DNA of 11,019 bases from Lishizhenia sp033720595 (GTDB taxonomy: Bacteria > Bacteroidota > Bacteroidia > Flavobacteriales_D > Crocinitomicaceae), in the NCBI RefSeq assembly GCF_033720595.1, contig NZ_JAWWCF010000098.1, positions 1 to 11,019 of the forward strand, written 5' to 3'. The notes beneath the pieces were generated by a model, which worked only from the letters and a program-made list of their open reading frames with translations, was not told the DNA's origin and did no database searches. Both the position numbers and the translations under genes were made by a program. Positions 1-6,301 of this stretch are shown here, in pieces (positions within the stretch are counted from its first letter, which is position 1; each line of letters starts with the position of its first letter).

Positions 1-165
1 GTGAGTACTTTCCAACACTTATGCGAAGTGCATCAGTTAAATCCAGCAAGCACCCTCTTTATTGACGATTCTATTCAACATGTTGAAGGTGCAAAAGAGG
101 CTGGATTGATGGCTTATCACCTAGATAAGGGGGAAACTATTGAACAACTAGCTTTCTTACGTTAA
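1..165 (+). CDS. HAD-family hydrolase, C-terminal 54 codons (5' part outside window)
   Basis: Frame 1 is open from the first base to a TAA at 163-165. The peptide contains TLFIDDSIQHVEGAKEAG, which fits HAD motif IV: the DD acidic pair that binds Mg2+, followed by the G-A-K/x-x-A-G helix usual in HAD phosphatases. The remaining C-terminal residues (MAYHLDKGETIEQLAFLR) match the usual end of the beta-phosphoglucomutase/YihX-like branch. The nucleophile Asp motif I and the cap domain lie upstream of the window, so the substrate cannot be judged. The GTG at base 1 is an internal Val codon, not a start. The next gene on the same strand begins 66 bases downstream and may be cotranscribed. Confidence 0.85.
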   Translation: MSTFQHLCEVHQLNPASTLFIDDSIQHVEGAKEAGLMAYHLDKGETIEQLAFLR

Positions 166-231
166 TCGAATTTATCGTTCATTTAGTCTAATGACCTCCT
201 TGTTTATAGGTGCTATTCAGTAAATTGAAGT

Positions 232-432
232 ATGTATAAATGGGAAGGACAAGTATTGAACGAGAGTGATACAACAGCGCTAACTGATGTTTCATTAAAC
301 TTTGCTTCAGTTGATACTTTAGGACTTTCGGGAGATTTAAGTTCTTCCGTAGAATGGTCCAATTACCTATACCTCGTTTTATTCGTGGTTATCATTTATA
401 TTTTCTATGCTTTTATGAAGAGGAAAGGATAG
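232..432 (+). CDS. Small tail-anchored membrane protein, unknown function (66 aa)
   Basis: The ORF starts at the first ATG after an in-frame TGA (226-228). Residues 1-43 are polar and acidic, with no recognisable domain and no signal peptide. Residues about 45-61 form one strongly hydrophobic segment (YLYLVLFVVIIYIFYAF), followed by a positive tail MKRKG. By the positive-inside rule this suggests an N-out, C-in single-pass protein. It lies 66 bases after the HAD hydrolase on the same strand and directly before a strong terminator, which supports it as the last gene of that transcript. I do not recognise a family. The hydrophobic segment plus basic tail makes chance less likely than for other ORFs of this size, but its function is unknown. 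Confidence 0.55.
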   Translation: MYKWEGQVLNESDTTALTDVSLNFASVDTLGLSGDLSSSVEWSNYLYLVLFVVIIYIFYAFMKRKG

Positions 433-460
433 ATTCGTTTCATTTTGTGGGGTTAACAGT

Positions 461-489
461 AAAACCGTCTAGTAATGCTAGACGGTTTT
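461..489. terminator. Bidirectional intrinsic terminator between convergent genes
   Basis: A perfect 12-bp stem, AAAACCGTCTAG (461-472) with CTAGACGGTTTT (478-489), closes a 5-base loop. A T-run follows on the + strand (486-490), and the matching A-run at 461-464 serves the - strand. It sits 28 bases after the small membrane protein (+) and overlaps by one base the TAA stop (489-491) of the minus-strand gene, so it should end both transcripts. Confidence 0.9.
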
Positions 490-1109
490 TATATACCTAA
501 AATCTTTCGCGTTAAGCTATCCTCCAAAACGCTAACTCCTTCTTTTTTATTCATCTGTAAAAATTCGGTCTCTAAACTATTCAGTACTGCAACCTGATCA
601 AAATTGTAAATTTCTCTCTTTTCGGAATTAATGCGCGTGGCACCTGATAGTCGCGGACTTTCCTCAATTGTAGCCAACTTTTCGGGTTGTACCTCTACCA
701 CCACCTCTTTAAATACTGTATCAGGATCTGCAGGTACAAGCACTTCCTTCTCAACATATTCTGTTAGGTATACTGTTTCGGGTTGCTGAACTGAATTCTT
801 CATCAAAAAGTGATATCCCCCCAATAAAGCAACAAAAACAGCCGCAGCTTTCCAAAGCGTAACCTTACTTTGAAACAATACTAAGATTCCTCCGTTTCTC
901 TTCTCTTGTAATGCCTTTAGCGCTTTAGAAGGCACCGGGACAACGAGCGTATTGTTATTGTCATCTTCAGCAAAGGTTTCCTGGGTCATGAAGATCACCA
1001 AGCGTTGTTCTTTATATTCCTCTGCTGACATTTGCTCTAAAACAAAGCTTGTCTCTTGGGGAGTTAAGGCTTCAAAATCTTTATTTTCTAATAAATGAAG
1101 TATGTCCAT
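489..1109 (-). CDS. Single-pass membrane protein, probable anti-sigma factor partner of the ECF sigma factor
   Basis: The 206-residue protein has a cytoplasmic-type N-terminal half (about residues 1-80, with an LTPQE...VLEQMSAEEYKEQR helical segment). One transmembrane helix follows at about 83-102, then a C-terminal half of about 100 residues containing a Val/Glu/Pro-rich stretch (YVEKEVLVPADPDTVFKEVVVEV). The gene starts 12 bases after the ECF sigma stop codon, the classical sigma/anti-sigma arrangement. There is no HxxxCxxC zinc-binding anti-sigma motif and no FecR domain, so the assignment rests on topology and position. Inference: the N-terminal region binds the sigma factor and the extracytoplasmic part senses a signal. 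It could instead be an unrelated membrane protein of the same stress operon. Confidence 0.6.
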   Translation of the reverse strand: MDILHLLENKDFEALTPQETSFVLEQMSAEEYKEQRLVIFMTQETFAEDDNNNTLVVPVPSKALKALQEKRNGGILVLFQSKVTLWKAAAVFVALLGGYHFLMKNSVQQPETVYLTEYVEKEVLVPADPDTVFKEVVVEVQPEKLATIEESPRLSGATRINSEKREIYNFDQVAVLNSLETEFLQMNKKEGVSVLEDSLTRKILGI

Positions 1110-1121
1110 AATTTCTCTTTT

Positions 1122-1682
1122 TTAATGTTGAACTTTTGTAAACAAGCGCATTTTTTCTGCGAGTATTTGGGTGGCTTTATTCAATCTCGATTTTACCGTT
1201 CCCTCCGGTATATTTTGAGCTTGGGCTATTTCTTTCACTTTTAGTTCTTCAGAATAGCGCAACACAAAGGTTTCTCTGTAGGGAGAAGGCAAGGCAGCAA
1301 TTTCTTCTTTCAATGCTTGATTTTTTAGCTCCCTATCCATTTTATCTTCAGCTTGATTACTTATCTGAAGGGATGTATTTTGAATTTCTCGTATGTCTCC
1401 AACATTTTTCCTGAAGTGATTTTTACACAAATTTGCCGCAATCGTAAACACCCATGTTTTAAAACTTTTGTTGCGGTCAAAACCCTCGGCAGCTTCCACT
1501 ACTTTTAAAAAAACATCCTGCGTAAAGTCTTGTGCTCGGGCCTCATCTTGTTTCAACATCTTGTACATAAACAATAAAATACGCTGCGCATAACGACTGT
1601 AAAGTTCATTAAATGCCGATTCATCCCCTTTGGTAAGGCGATGCATCAGCTCTTCGTCTTTAAGTTGTTTATAGCTACTCAA
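1122..1682 (-). CDS. ECF-family RNA polymerase sigma factor (sigma-70 family, RpoE-like)
   Basis: The 186-residue protein has the two ECF domains. Sigma region 2 spans about residues 10-92, with ESAFNELYSRYAQRILLFMY, the QDFTQDVFLKV segment of region 2.2 and FKTWVFTIAANLCKNHFRK of regions 2.3-2.4. Region 4 spans about 125-178, with LPSPYRETFVLRYSEELKVKEIA and the helix-turn-helix IPEGTVKSRLNKA. Length is normal for the family. The start codon is TTG (1682-1680) and overlaps the end of the upstream gene (TAG at 1677-1675) by 8 bases, implying translational coupling. The first ATG inside the frame (residue 13) would remove conserved region-2 residues, so the TTG is preferred. It redirects RNA polymerase to target promoters not identifiable here. 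Confidence 0.93.
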   Translation of the reverse strand: MSSYKQLKDEELMHRLTKGDESAFNELYSRYAQRILLFMYKMLKQDEARAQDFTQDVFLKVVEAAEGFDRNKSFKTWVFTIAANLCKNHFRKNVGDIREIQNTSLQISNQAEDKMDRELKNQALKEEIAALPSPYRETFVLRYSEELKVKEIAQAQNIPEGTVKSRLNKATQILAEKMRLFTKVQH

Positions 1683-2841
1683 GTTCCAATTGCTTTTTTA
1701 CCAATCCGTAGTACTCAAAATTATGCGCAATGCGATGGATGATTTCCAGGGTTTCTTGGGCTTTTGCTTCTTTACTGATCAATTTATAATACTTGTAAAG
1801 ATGCACTAAGCCAGGAACGTACATGTTGTTCATACGTAAATCTTGATTGGCCCATTCACTTGTATAATAATCGTGAATTAAAAGATCGGTATAAAATACT
1901 TCCTCAAAATTGTGTACCAAAATTGAAACATTATCTAGCTTCTCTTCACTGTATTGATAGAGTAAACCAACATTGTAGAGTTGATCTAGTTTATCCTGTT
2001 GGTCGTGTAACAACCCTCTTGAAGAAAAGTACAAGGTTCTAGCTCCCTTGTGTTCAATAATATGATTGATAATCTCAGGAAAAGACTTGTTTTCACCTTT
2101 TAATTCAGGAATGTTCAAGGTATTAAAAATGCGTTTGCGGTAACTTTCTATTTGTGCCAAAAACACGTTGAGCACCGTTAGATCTTGTCGTACGCTATCT
2201 GCGTGTTGGGCCACCCATAATGGATAGGTATCATTGTCTCCAGCCGTTAATATAATCGCATCTTTTTGAGCACCATTGAGCATGTTGTGCGCCAAAAGTA
2301 GAGTAGCTGGTGTAAAGTGTGCACTTTTCTTCCAGAGCTCCGAGACTTCCTTTAATTTATTGGGATTGTACTCATATACCTCGTAGATATTCATGAGTTC
2401 CGGATACACATCACTACTTTCTGGTTTTAACTTATGTGCATTGAGTGCATTGCTGATCAATTCTTTTCGCTGTTCTGGATTTTCAGCTTGGTAGATGGGT
2501 TTGGCCCACGACATAACATGGTAATAGGCAAAAGTATTGGGAATGTGTTTGGCCATTTGCTCCAAAACCTCTTCCTCCTTTTCGACCCATTCTAACCTTA
2601 GCGCTTCAGAATCCGCTTTACGACCTGCATAGCGGGTAGCCGCATAATAATTGGTCCAAGCATCTTCATTCTTCTTGTCTTTTTTCACCTCTTTCGCCCA
2701 CAACTCATGTTGAGTAACATACCAATCATAAGAATTGATAACGCGCGTAAACGAATAAATTTCCTCCGGTTCTGCTATTTGCGCTTGTGCCGTTCCCATA
2801 CCGAAAAAGACTACAAGACTTAAAATCATTAATTTTTTCAT
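1675..2841 (-). CDS. Secreted helical-repeat protein with a DUF2723-like GDNDTYPLW motif
   Basis: The 388-residue protein has a clear signal peptide (residues 1-20, MKKLMILSLVVFFGMGTAQA). The rest is largely helical, with TPR-like spacing in about residues 40-190. Around 194-230 it reads DAIILTAGDNDTYPLW, then VRQDLTVLN. This closely resembles the conserved C-terminal segment of Bacteroidota DUF2723 proteins (large membrane proteins related to glycosyltransferases), but no transmembrane domain is present here. Cell location is therefore periplasmic or exported. Its 3' end overlaps the ECF sigma start, so it belongs to the stress operon. Upstream, only a TACTTTTG box at 2987-2980 resembles a promoter, without a good -33 element, and would give a leader of about 135 bases. 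Its biochemical role is unknown. Confidence 0.7.
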   Translation of the reverse strand: MKKLMILSLVVFFGMGTAQAQIAEPEEIYSFTRVINSYDWYVTQHELWAKEVKKDKKNEDAWTNYYAATRYAGRKADSEALRLEWVEKEEEVLEQMAKHIPNTFAYYHVMSWAKPIYQAENPEQRKELISNALNAHKLKPESSDVYPELMNIYEVYEYNPNKLKEVSELWKKSAHFTPATLLLAHNMLNGAQKDAIILTAGDNDTYPLWVAQHADSVRQDLTVLNVFLAQIESYRKRIFNTLNIPELKGENKSFPEIINHIIEHKGARTLYFSSRGLLHDQQDKLDQLYNVGLLYQYSEEKLDNVSILVHNFEEVFYTDLLIHDYYTSEWANQDLRMNNMYVPGLVHLYKYYKLISKEAKAQETLEIIHRIAHNFEYYGLVKKQLELE

Positions 2842-2993
2842 GGATGATGTTTTCCCGTATTACACAATAGACGAGAAAACGTTCGCGAGGAAATGGAAAG
2901 AAATGTTAAAAGACGAAGAGAGCCACCTTTTGAACGAGATGAAGAGTTGGCTAATTTGAACCCATGAAATAAATCTTCACAAAAGTATAAAGC

Positions 2994-3026
2994 AAAAAAA
3001 AAAGCACTTATTTCTAAGTGCTTTTT
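2994..3026 (-). terminator. Intrinsic terminator of tRNA-Asn
   Basis: Read on the minus strand, AAAAAGCACTTA (3026-3015) pairs with TAAGTGCTTTTT (3010-2999) around a 4-base loop, and the T-run continues to about 2994. The stem starts two bases after the tRNA discriminator base, so it terminates the monocistronic tRNA transcript. Confidence 0.88.
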
Positions 3027-3027
3027 G

Positions 3028-3101
3028 CTCCTCCTCTTGGGCTCGAACCAAGGACCCTCTGATTAACAGTCAGATGCTCTAACCAACTGAGCTAAGGAGG
3101 A
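3028..3101 (-). tRNA. tRNA-Asn (anticodon GTT)
   Basis: On the minus strand the 74 bases fold as a complete cloverleaf. The acceptor TCCTCCT (3101-3095) pairs with AGGAGGA (3035-3029), with discriminator G at 3028. The D-arm is GCTCAGTTGGTTAGAGC. The anticodon stem CTGA/TCAG encloses the loop CTGTTAA, with anticodon GTT. The T-arm CTTGG-TTCGAGC-CCAAG contains the invariant TTCGA. CCA is not encoded (next bases are CAA), so it must be added by CCA-adding enzyme. It is flanked by its own promoter and terminator and therefore forms a single-gene unit. Confidence 0.96.
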
Positions 3102-3121
3102 GTGTGCTTCGTTTGCGGGGA

Positions 3122-3151
3122 CAAAGATATACATTCTTTAGACAACCGCAA
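3122..3151 (-). promoter_or_regulatory. Bacteroidota-type promoter of tRNA-Asn
   Basis: On the minus strand TATCTTTG (3129-3122) matches the -7 consensus TAnnTTTG exactly. TTG (3151-3149) lies 19 bases upstream as the -33 element. Transcription would begin near 3116-3119, about 15 bases before the mature tRNA 5' end. Confidence 0.75.
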
Positions 3152-3216
3152 TGCTTTTGAGCAAAAAAAATTAAAAAAATTTGAAAGTTTTTTATTAATT
3201 ATTGAATATCAATTCT

Positions 3217-3663
3217 TTAAAAATCGTCTTCATTTAGGGTGAAATCATCAAAGCCACCTGTACCCAAATCATTTTCGCTGTCATCTAAGTTAAATTCTTC
3301 CGTAGAAGTACTTCCTTGATCCTTACTTGGACGCAAAATATTGGTCTTAGAAACGTTTAACCTGATTTCTGTTTTAATGGAATTGTCGTCTTGCAAATAC
3401 GCTTTTGGAAAAGGTGTTCCTACCAATTCTACTAACGCCCCTTTTTTAAGAAAGTCTAATATTCTAAGGTTGGCACCTTCTTTCTTCCAAATCGTACAGT
3501 TCACCCAGGTTGTTTTTGTTTTAGATTCTCCCGTACGTTTGTCTCTCCAGTTTTTATTGTGTGCAACCGGGAAGTTGATGGCGATTACTCCTCGCTCCAT
3601 GTTTCTTACCGTCGCATCTTTACCTATGTTTCCTATGAGTCTTGTCTCAAAAACTGTAGCCAT
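3217..3663 (-). CDS. ssb: Single-stranded DNA-binding protein (SSB family)
   Basis: The 148-residue protein has the OB-fold of bacterial SSB over residues 1-112: VFETRLIGNIGKDATVR, then TTWVNCTIW, then GALVELVGTPFPKAYL. Tryptophans are at 39, 53 and 59, the region used for stacking on ssDNA. An acidic, low-complexity tail follows (about 113-148). The tail ends NEDDF, so it keeps acidic residues and the final Phe but lacks the usual DDIPF/DDLPF pattern by which SSB recruits repair proteins. It may be a paralogue rather than the main replication SSB. It is the last gene of the minus-strand row, 61 bases after the amidase. A TAAATTTG box (3737-3730) inside the end of the amidase gene might give it its own promoter, but no -33 element is seen. 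The AT-rich 3' region (3156-3215) has T-runs but no strong hairpin. Confidence 0.9.
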   Translation of the reverse strand: MATVFETRLIGNIGKDATVRNMERGVIAINFPVAHNKNWRDKRTGESKTKTTWVNCTIWKKEGANLRILDFLKKGALVELVGTPFPKAYLQDDNSIKTEIRLNVSKTNILRPSKDQGSTSTEEFNLDDSENDLGTGGFDDFTLNEDDF

Positions 3664-3724
3664 GTAATTTTTGTGTATTTAAAAGTGTATGTGATTGTTT
3701 CTTACAAAGTCTGCAAAATGAATG

Positions 3725-4630
3725 CTACTCAAATTTAACAATATAAGCGTCGGGGAAACCATTTTCCTTGACTTTTTTGAGCAGTGCTTTACAGTCTTTC
3801 TTCTTGGCAAACTTACCCACGTAGTACTTGTATTTGTACATACTTTTAGATTCCACTTTAATACGCTCCACGGTAACACCCAACTTTTTAAATTCGGCAA
3901 TGTCCGTTTCTACAGGGTCTATACTAGACATGATTTGAATCTTGTAAACCTCACCACTCTGACTCAGCTCTTTTTCTGTATTGATGAAATTGATGTCTTT
4001 ATGTTCTCGTTTGATGAAATCTCTAAAACCTCTGTACAATGCAGAAGCTATAATTTCTTGACCATATACTGAGTTCAAATAATTGGCTTCCGATGTATTG
4101 GTAACGAATCCACACTCTACTAAAACACTGGTCATTTTTGTATACTTCAACACTTGAACAGAATGACCTCTATCTTCACCTGTTTTTACACCTCTACTTC
4201 TTCGTTTTGCTCTGTTTTCAAATTGATCTTCGAATTCAGTGGCTAGACGAACTGCTTTTTTAGAGGCCCAATTGTGCACATGCGATTCTGTTCCATAAAC
4301 AGAACTTCTGGCACTACCGTTACAGTGAACAGAGATAAAATAATCTGCGTTTAAATCATTGGCCATTTCTACACGTTCATCTAAAGAAGGATAAACATCT
4401 GTTTTACGCGTATAATGCACCTCTACATTGATCAGATTTTCTTCGATATATTTTCCAAATTTTAAAGCAATACTTAAGTTGAGGTCCTTTTCTGGTTTCA
4501 AGGCTTTATCCTGAGATAAATGTCCAGGGTCAGAACCACCGTGTCCAGGATCTATTACCACAATCACTTTATCTTTACCGAAAGCGATGATATTTAAGCA
4601 AAGGGTAAGTGCAAGAAGGAAAAATTTCAT
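3725..4630 (-). CDS. N-acetylmuramoyl-L-alanine amidase (Amidase_3) with C-terminal SPOR domain
   Basis: The 301-residue protein starts with a signal peptide (about 1-18). The zinc amidase domain covers about 20-210. The metal ligands are His30 (DPGHGG), Glu47 (KPEKDLNL) and His102 (SVHCN), and Glu172 in LVECGF is the catalytic glutamate. All key residues are present. A SPOR domain (about 226-301, starting EVYKIQIMSS) binds denuded glycan at the septum, so the protein should cleave the amide bond between MurNAc and the stem peptide during cell separation in the periplasm. It is 93 bases downstream of the ligase-like gene. I found no convincing promoter in that gap, so cotranscription with the upstream operon is possible. 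Confidence 0.92.
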   Translation of the reverse strand: MKFFLLALTLCLNIIAFGKDKVIVVIDPGHGGSDPGHLSQDKALKPEKDLNLSIALKFGKYIEENLINVEVHYTRKTDVYPSLDERVEMANDLNADYFISVHCNGSARSSVYGTESHVHNWASKKAVRLATEFEDQFENRAKRRSRGVKTGEDRGHSVQVLKYTKMTSVLVECGFVTNTSEANYLNSVYGQEIIASALYRGFRDFIKREHKDINFINTEKELSQSGEVYKIQIMSSIDPVETDIAEFKKLGVTVERIKVESKSMYKYKYYVGKFAKKKDCKALLKKVKENGFPDAYIVKFE

Positions 4631-4723
4631 TATTAAACGTTTTAACTATCAAATTAAGCTAAAATCCTCACGTCTTAAACTTAAGGGTATTGAAGATTGT
4701 CAAGATAGCAATGTGTAAAAAGC

Positions 4724-6283
4724 TTAAGCCTCAGATTTTTGATAGAATTGTGATGAAAATACAGCCAGGAATAAAGCGATAAAAGTAACTCCTTGTTGCG
4801 TTTCTATGGTATCCTCTGGCAAAAAGCTAGCCAAAGCAATGAGCCCGAAAGCAAGGGCTAAAATATGCTTGTTGCTCACGGCTCTTTTTAAGAAAAGGAA
4901 CCAAATTGAAAGAAAGAGAATTAAGCCCGGAATCCCGAATGTAATCCAAACCGTTAAAAATTGATTGTGCGCCCTGTTTCTGTGGTACTTATCTAATTTA
5001 GAGTCAAGGTCATCATAAGCCTTATCAAATTCATCCTGCACATCTCCTGTTCCTACCCCGAAATAAGGATTGTTTTTTATGATGTACCAGGCAGCCGACC
5101 AATGTTCGAACCTTTGTAATAGAGAATGACCGTTTGGATTACCGTTAGCCGCATAGGTTTGCAATTGCGTCTTCAATCCATTCAATCTATTCGTCACCCC
5201 GCCATTTTGAAATTCTATACTAGGTATACCTTGTTCAATAAACCTGACATCTTCCTCCGTCAATTGTGCTACGCCTTGGGCGTCTTTTCTCAAATTTTTA
5301 GAAGTTAAATATCTCCAGAGCGTGTATTTTACGTGTTGATTTTTTCTGTCTAAACTATCATAGGCTAAATCAGAACGCTCATTCCACTTTTTACGCATTT
5401 CATCCTCTGCCAAGTAGACCATCAATGGATAGCCATTTTCAAAAAAAGTGGAAGTAGTATCGTGGTAGTAAACAGTTCCCTGAGCACTTTTATATTCTAA
5501 ATCACCATAGATGTAATTATCACTTTCTGGTATTAAAAATTGAACGATGCCAACAGTTACCGTTGTTGCCGCTCCTAAAAATAAAATCCAGAGGGTCCAC
5601 TTTAAACTTTTAAGTTTCAATTTAGAAATGGCATAGAAAAACAATCCTCCCATTAAACATGCATAGGCAACTACCCCGCTTAAAACCTGACTGTAGAGTG
5701 CATAGTAAGAAAACCATGCAAAAAGTAGTGCATAGAGTATGTAATACTTCATGCGTTTTACGGTATAGAAAAGGGTTATTGCCGCACCAAAGACAACGAG
5801 TAAAGCGTACCGAATATGCGATCCAAATATGGACATTTCTCTGATATCGAGTATAATGCCTTCTTCTATTTTATCGTGATAATTATAGTAATTGATACTC
5901 GTGGTAACCAGTAAACTCAACAAGAAAAGGTGCAATCCAATTTTTACCTCTTTGGCTTTTAGCGGCCTTGCTCCATATACAAAAGGCAAGGCGAAAAGCG
6001 GCAATTTTATGCGAATGTCATGTAAAGCATAATCAAAATTAGAAGTGTAAATTAACCCTAGAAAATGAAAGCCAAAAAACAACAATGTTAAGGCAACAAT
6101 TTTATTTTCTCTCAGGTTTTTCAAGTACTTAGCGAAGTGTGCTTCAAGTACTAAATTGAGTATGCACAACATGGTAGCAAGCGACAACACCACTTTATTA
6201 AGCGGGAGTCCGACGCACAGTGCAATGAAACACAATTGATGAATGAACGCATGGACACGATAGCCAAAAAGCTTGTCGAGCAT
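4724..6283 (-). CDS. O-antigen ligase / polymerase-like polytopic membrane protein (Wzy_C family)
   Basis: The 519-residue protein has about eight hydrophobic segments between residues 10 and 255, one large periplasmic loop of roughly 170 residues (255-425) and three more segments (about 432-512). Just after the loop is RNRAHNQFLTVWITFGIPGL, the Wzy_C signature with the conserved His; before it is NNPYFGVGTGDV, also typical. The loop carries YTLWRYLTSKNLRKDAQGV, a stretch I associate with Bacteroidota members. Such proteins join surface polysaccharide to lipid A-core, or polymerise repeat units, in the inner membrane. Ligase cannot be separated from polymerase from sequence alone, and no glycan-biosynthesis genes are nearby. 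It begins 18 bases after the protease stop and is probably in the rnpA operon. Confidence 0.85.
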   Translation of the reverse strand: MLDKLFGYRVHAFIHQLCFIALCVGLPLNKVVLSLATMLCILNLVLEAHFAKYLKNLRENKIVALTLLFFGFHFLGLIYTSNFDYALHDIRIKLPLFALPFVYGARPLKAKEVKIGLHLFLLSLLVTTSINYYNYHDKIEEGIILDIREMSIFGSHIRYALLVVFGAAITLFYTVKRMKYYILYALLFAWFSYYALYSQVLSGVVAYACLMGGLFFYAISKLKLKSLKWTLWILFLGAATTVTVGIVQFLIPESDNYIYGDLEYKSAQGTVYYHDTTSTFFENGYPLMVYLAEDEMRKKWNERSDLAYDSLDRKNQHVKYTLWRYLTSKNLRKDAQGVAQLTEEDVRFIEQGIPSIEFQNGGVTNRLNGLKTQLQTYAANGNPNGHSLLQRFEHWSAAWYIIKNNPYFGVGTGDVQDEFDKAYDDLDSKLDKYHRNRAHNQFLTVWITFGIPGLILFLSIWFLFLKRAVSNKHILALAFGLIALASFLPEDTIETQQGVTFIALFLAVFSSQFYQKSEA

Positions 6284-6301
6284 AAGTAGAGTAGTTTCTT
6301 T

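Noticed and set aside
2840..3101. tRNA-Asn as an integration site with an attachment repeat
   Set aside because: No duplicate of the tRNA 3' end and no integrase were found; the tRNA has its own intact promoter and terminator.
3156..3215. Terminator after ssb
   Set aside because: The region has T-runs on the minus strand but only very weak AT hairpins (such as ATTGA/TCAAT), not enough for a call.
3341..3667. 108-codon + strand ORF antisense to ssb
   Set aside because: It lies over the clear SSB gene; its composition is that of an antisense shadow and no domain is visible.
3722..4072. 116-codon + strand ORF over the amidase 3' half
   Set aside because: It is antisense to the SPOR domain and part of the amidase, both supported by motifs.
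4661..4700. Palindrome-like CTTAAACTTAAG between amidase and ligase genes
   Set aside because: The stem is only five AT-rich pairs; expected by chance at this base composition.
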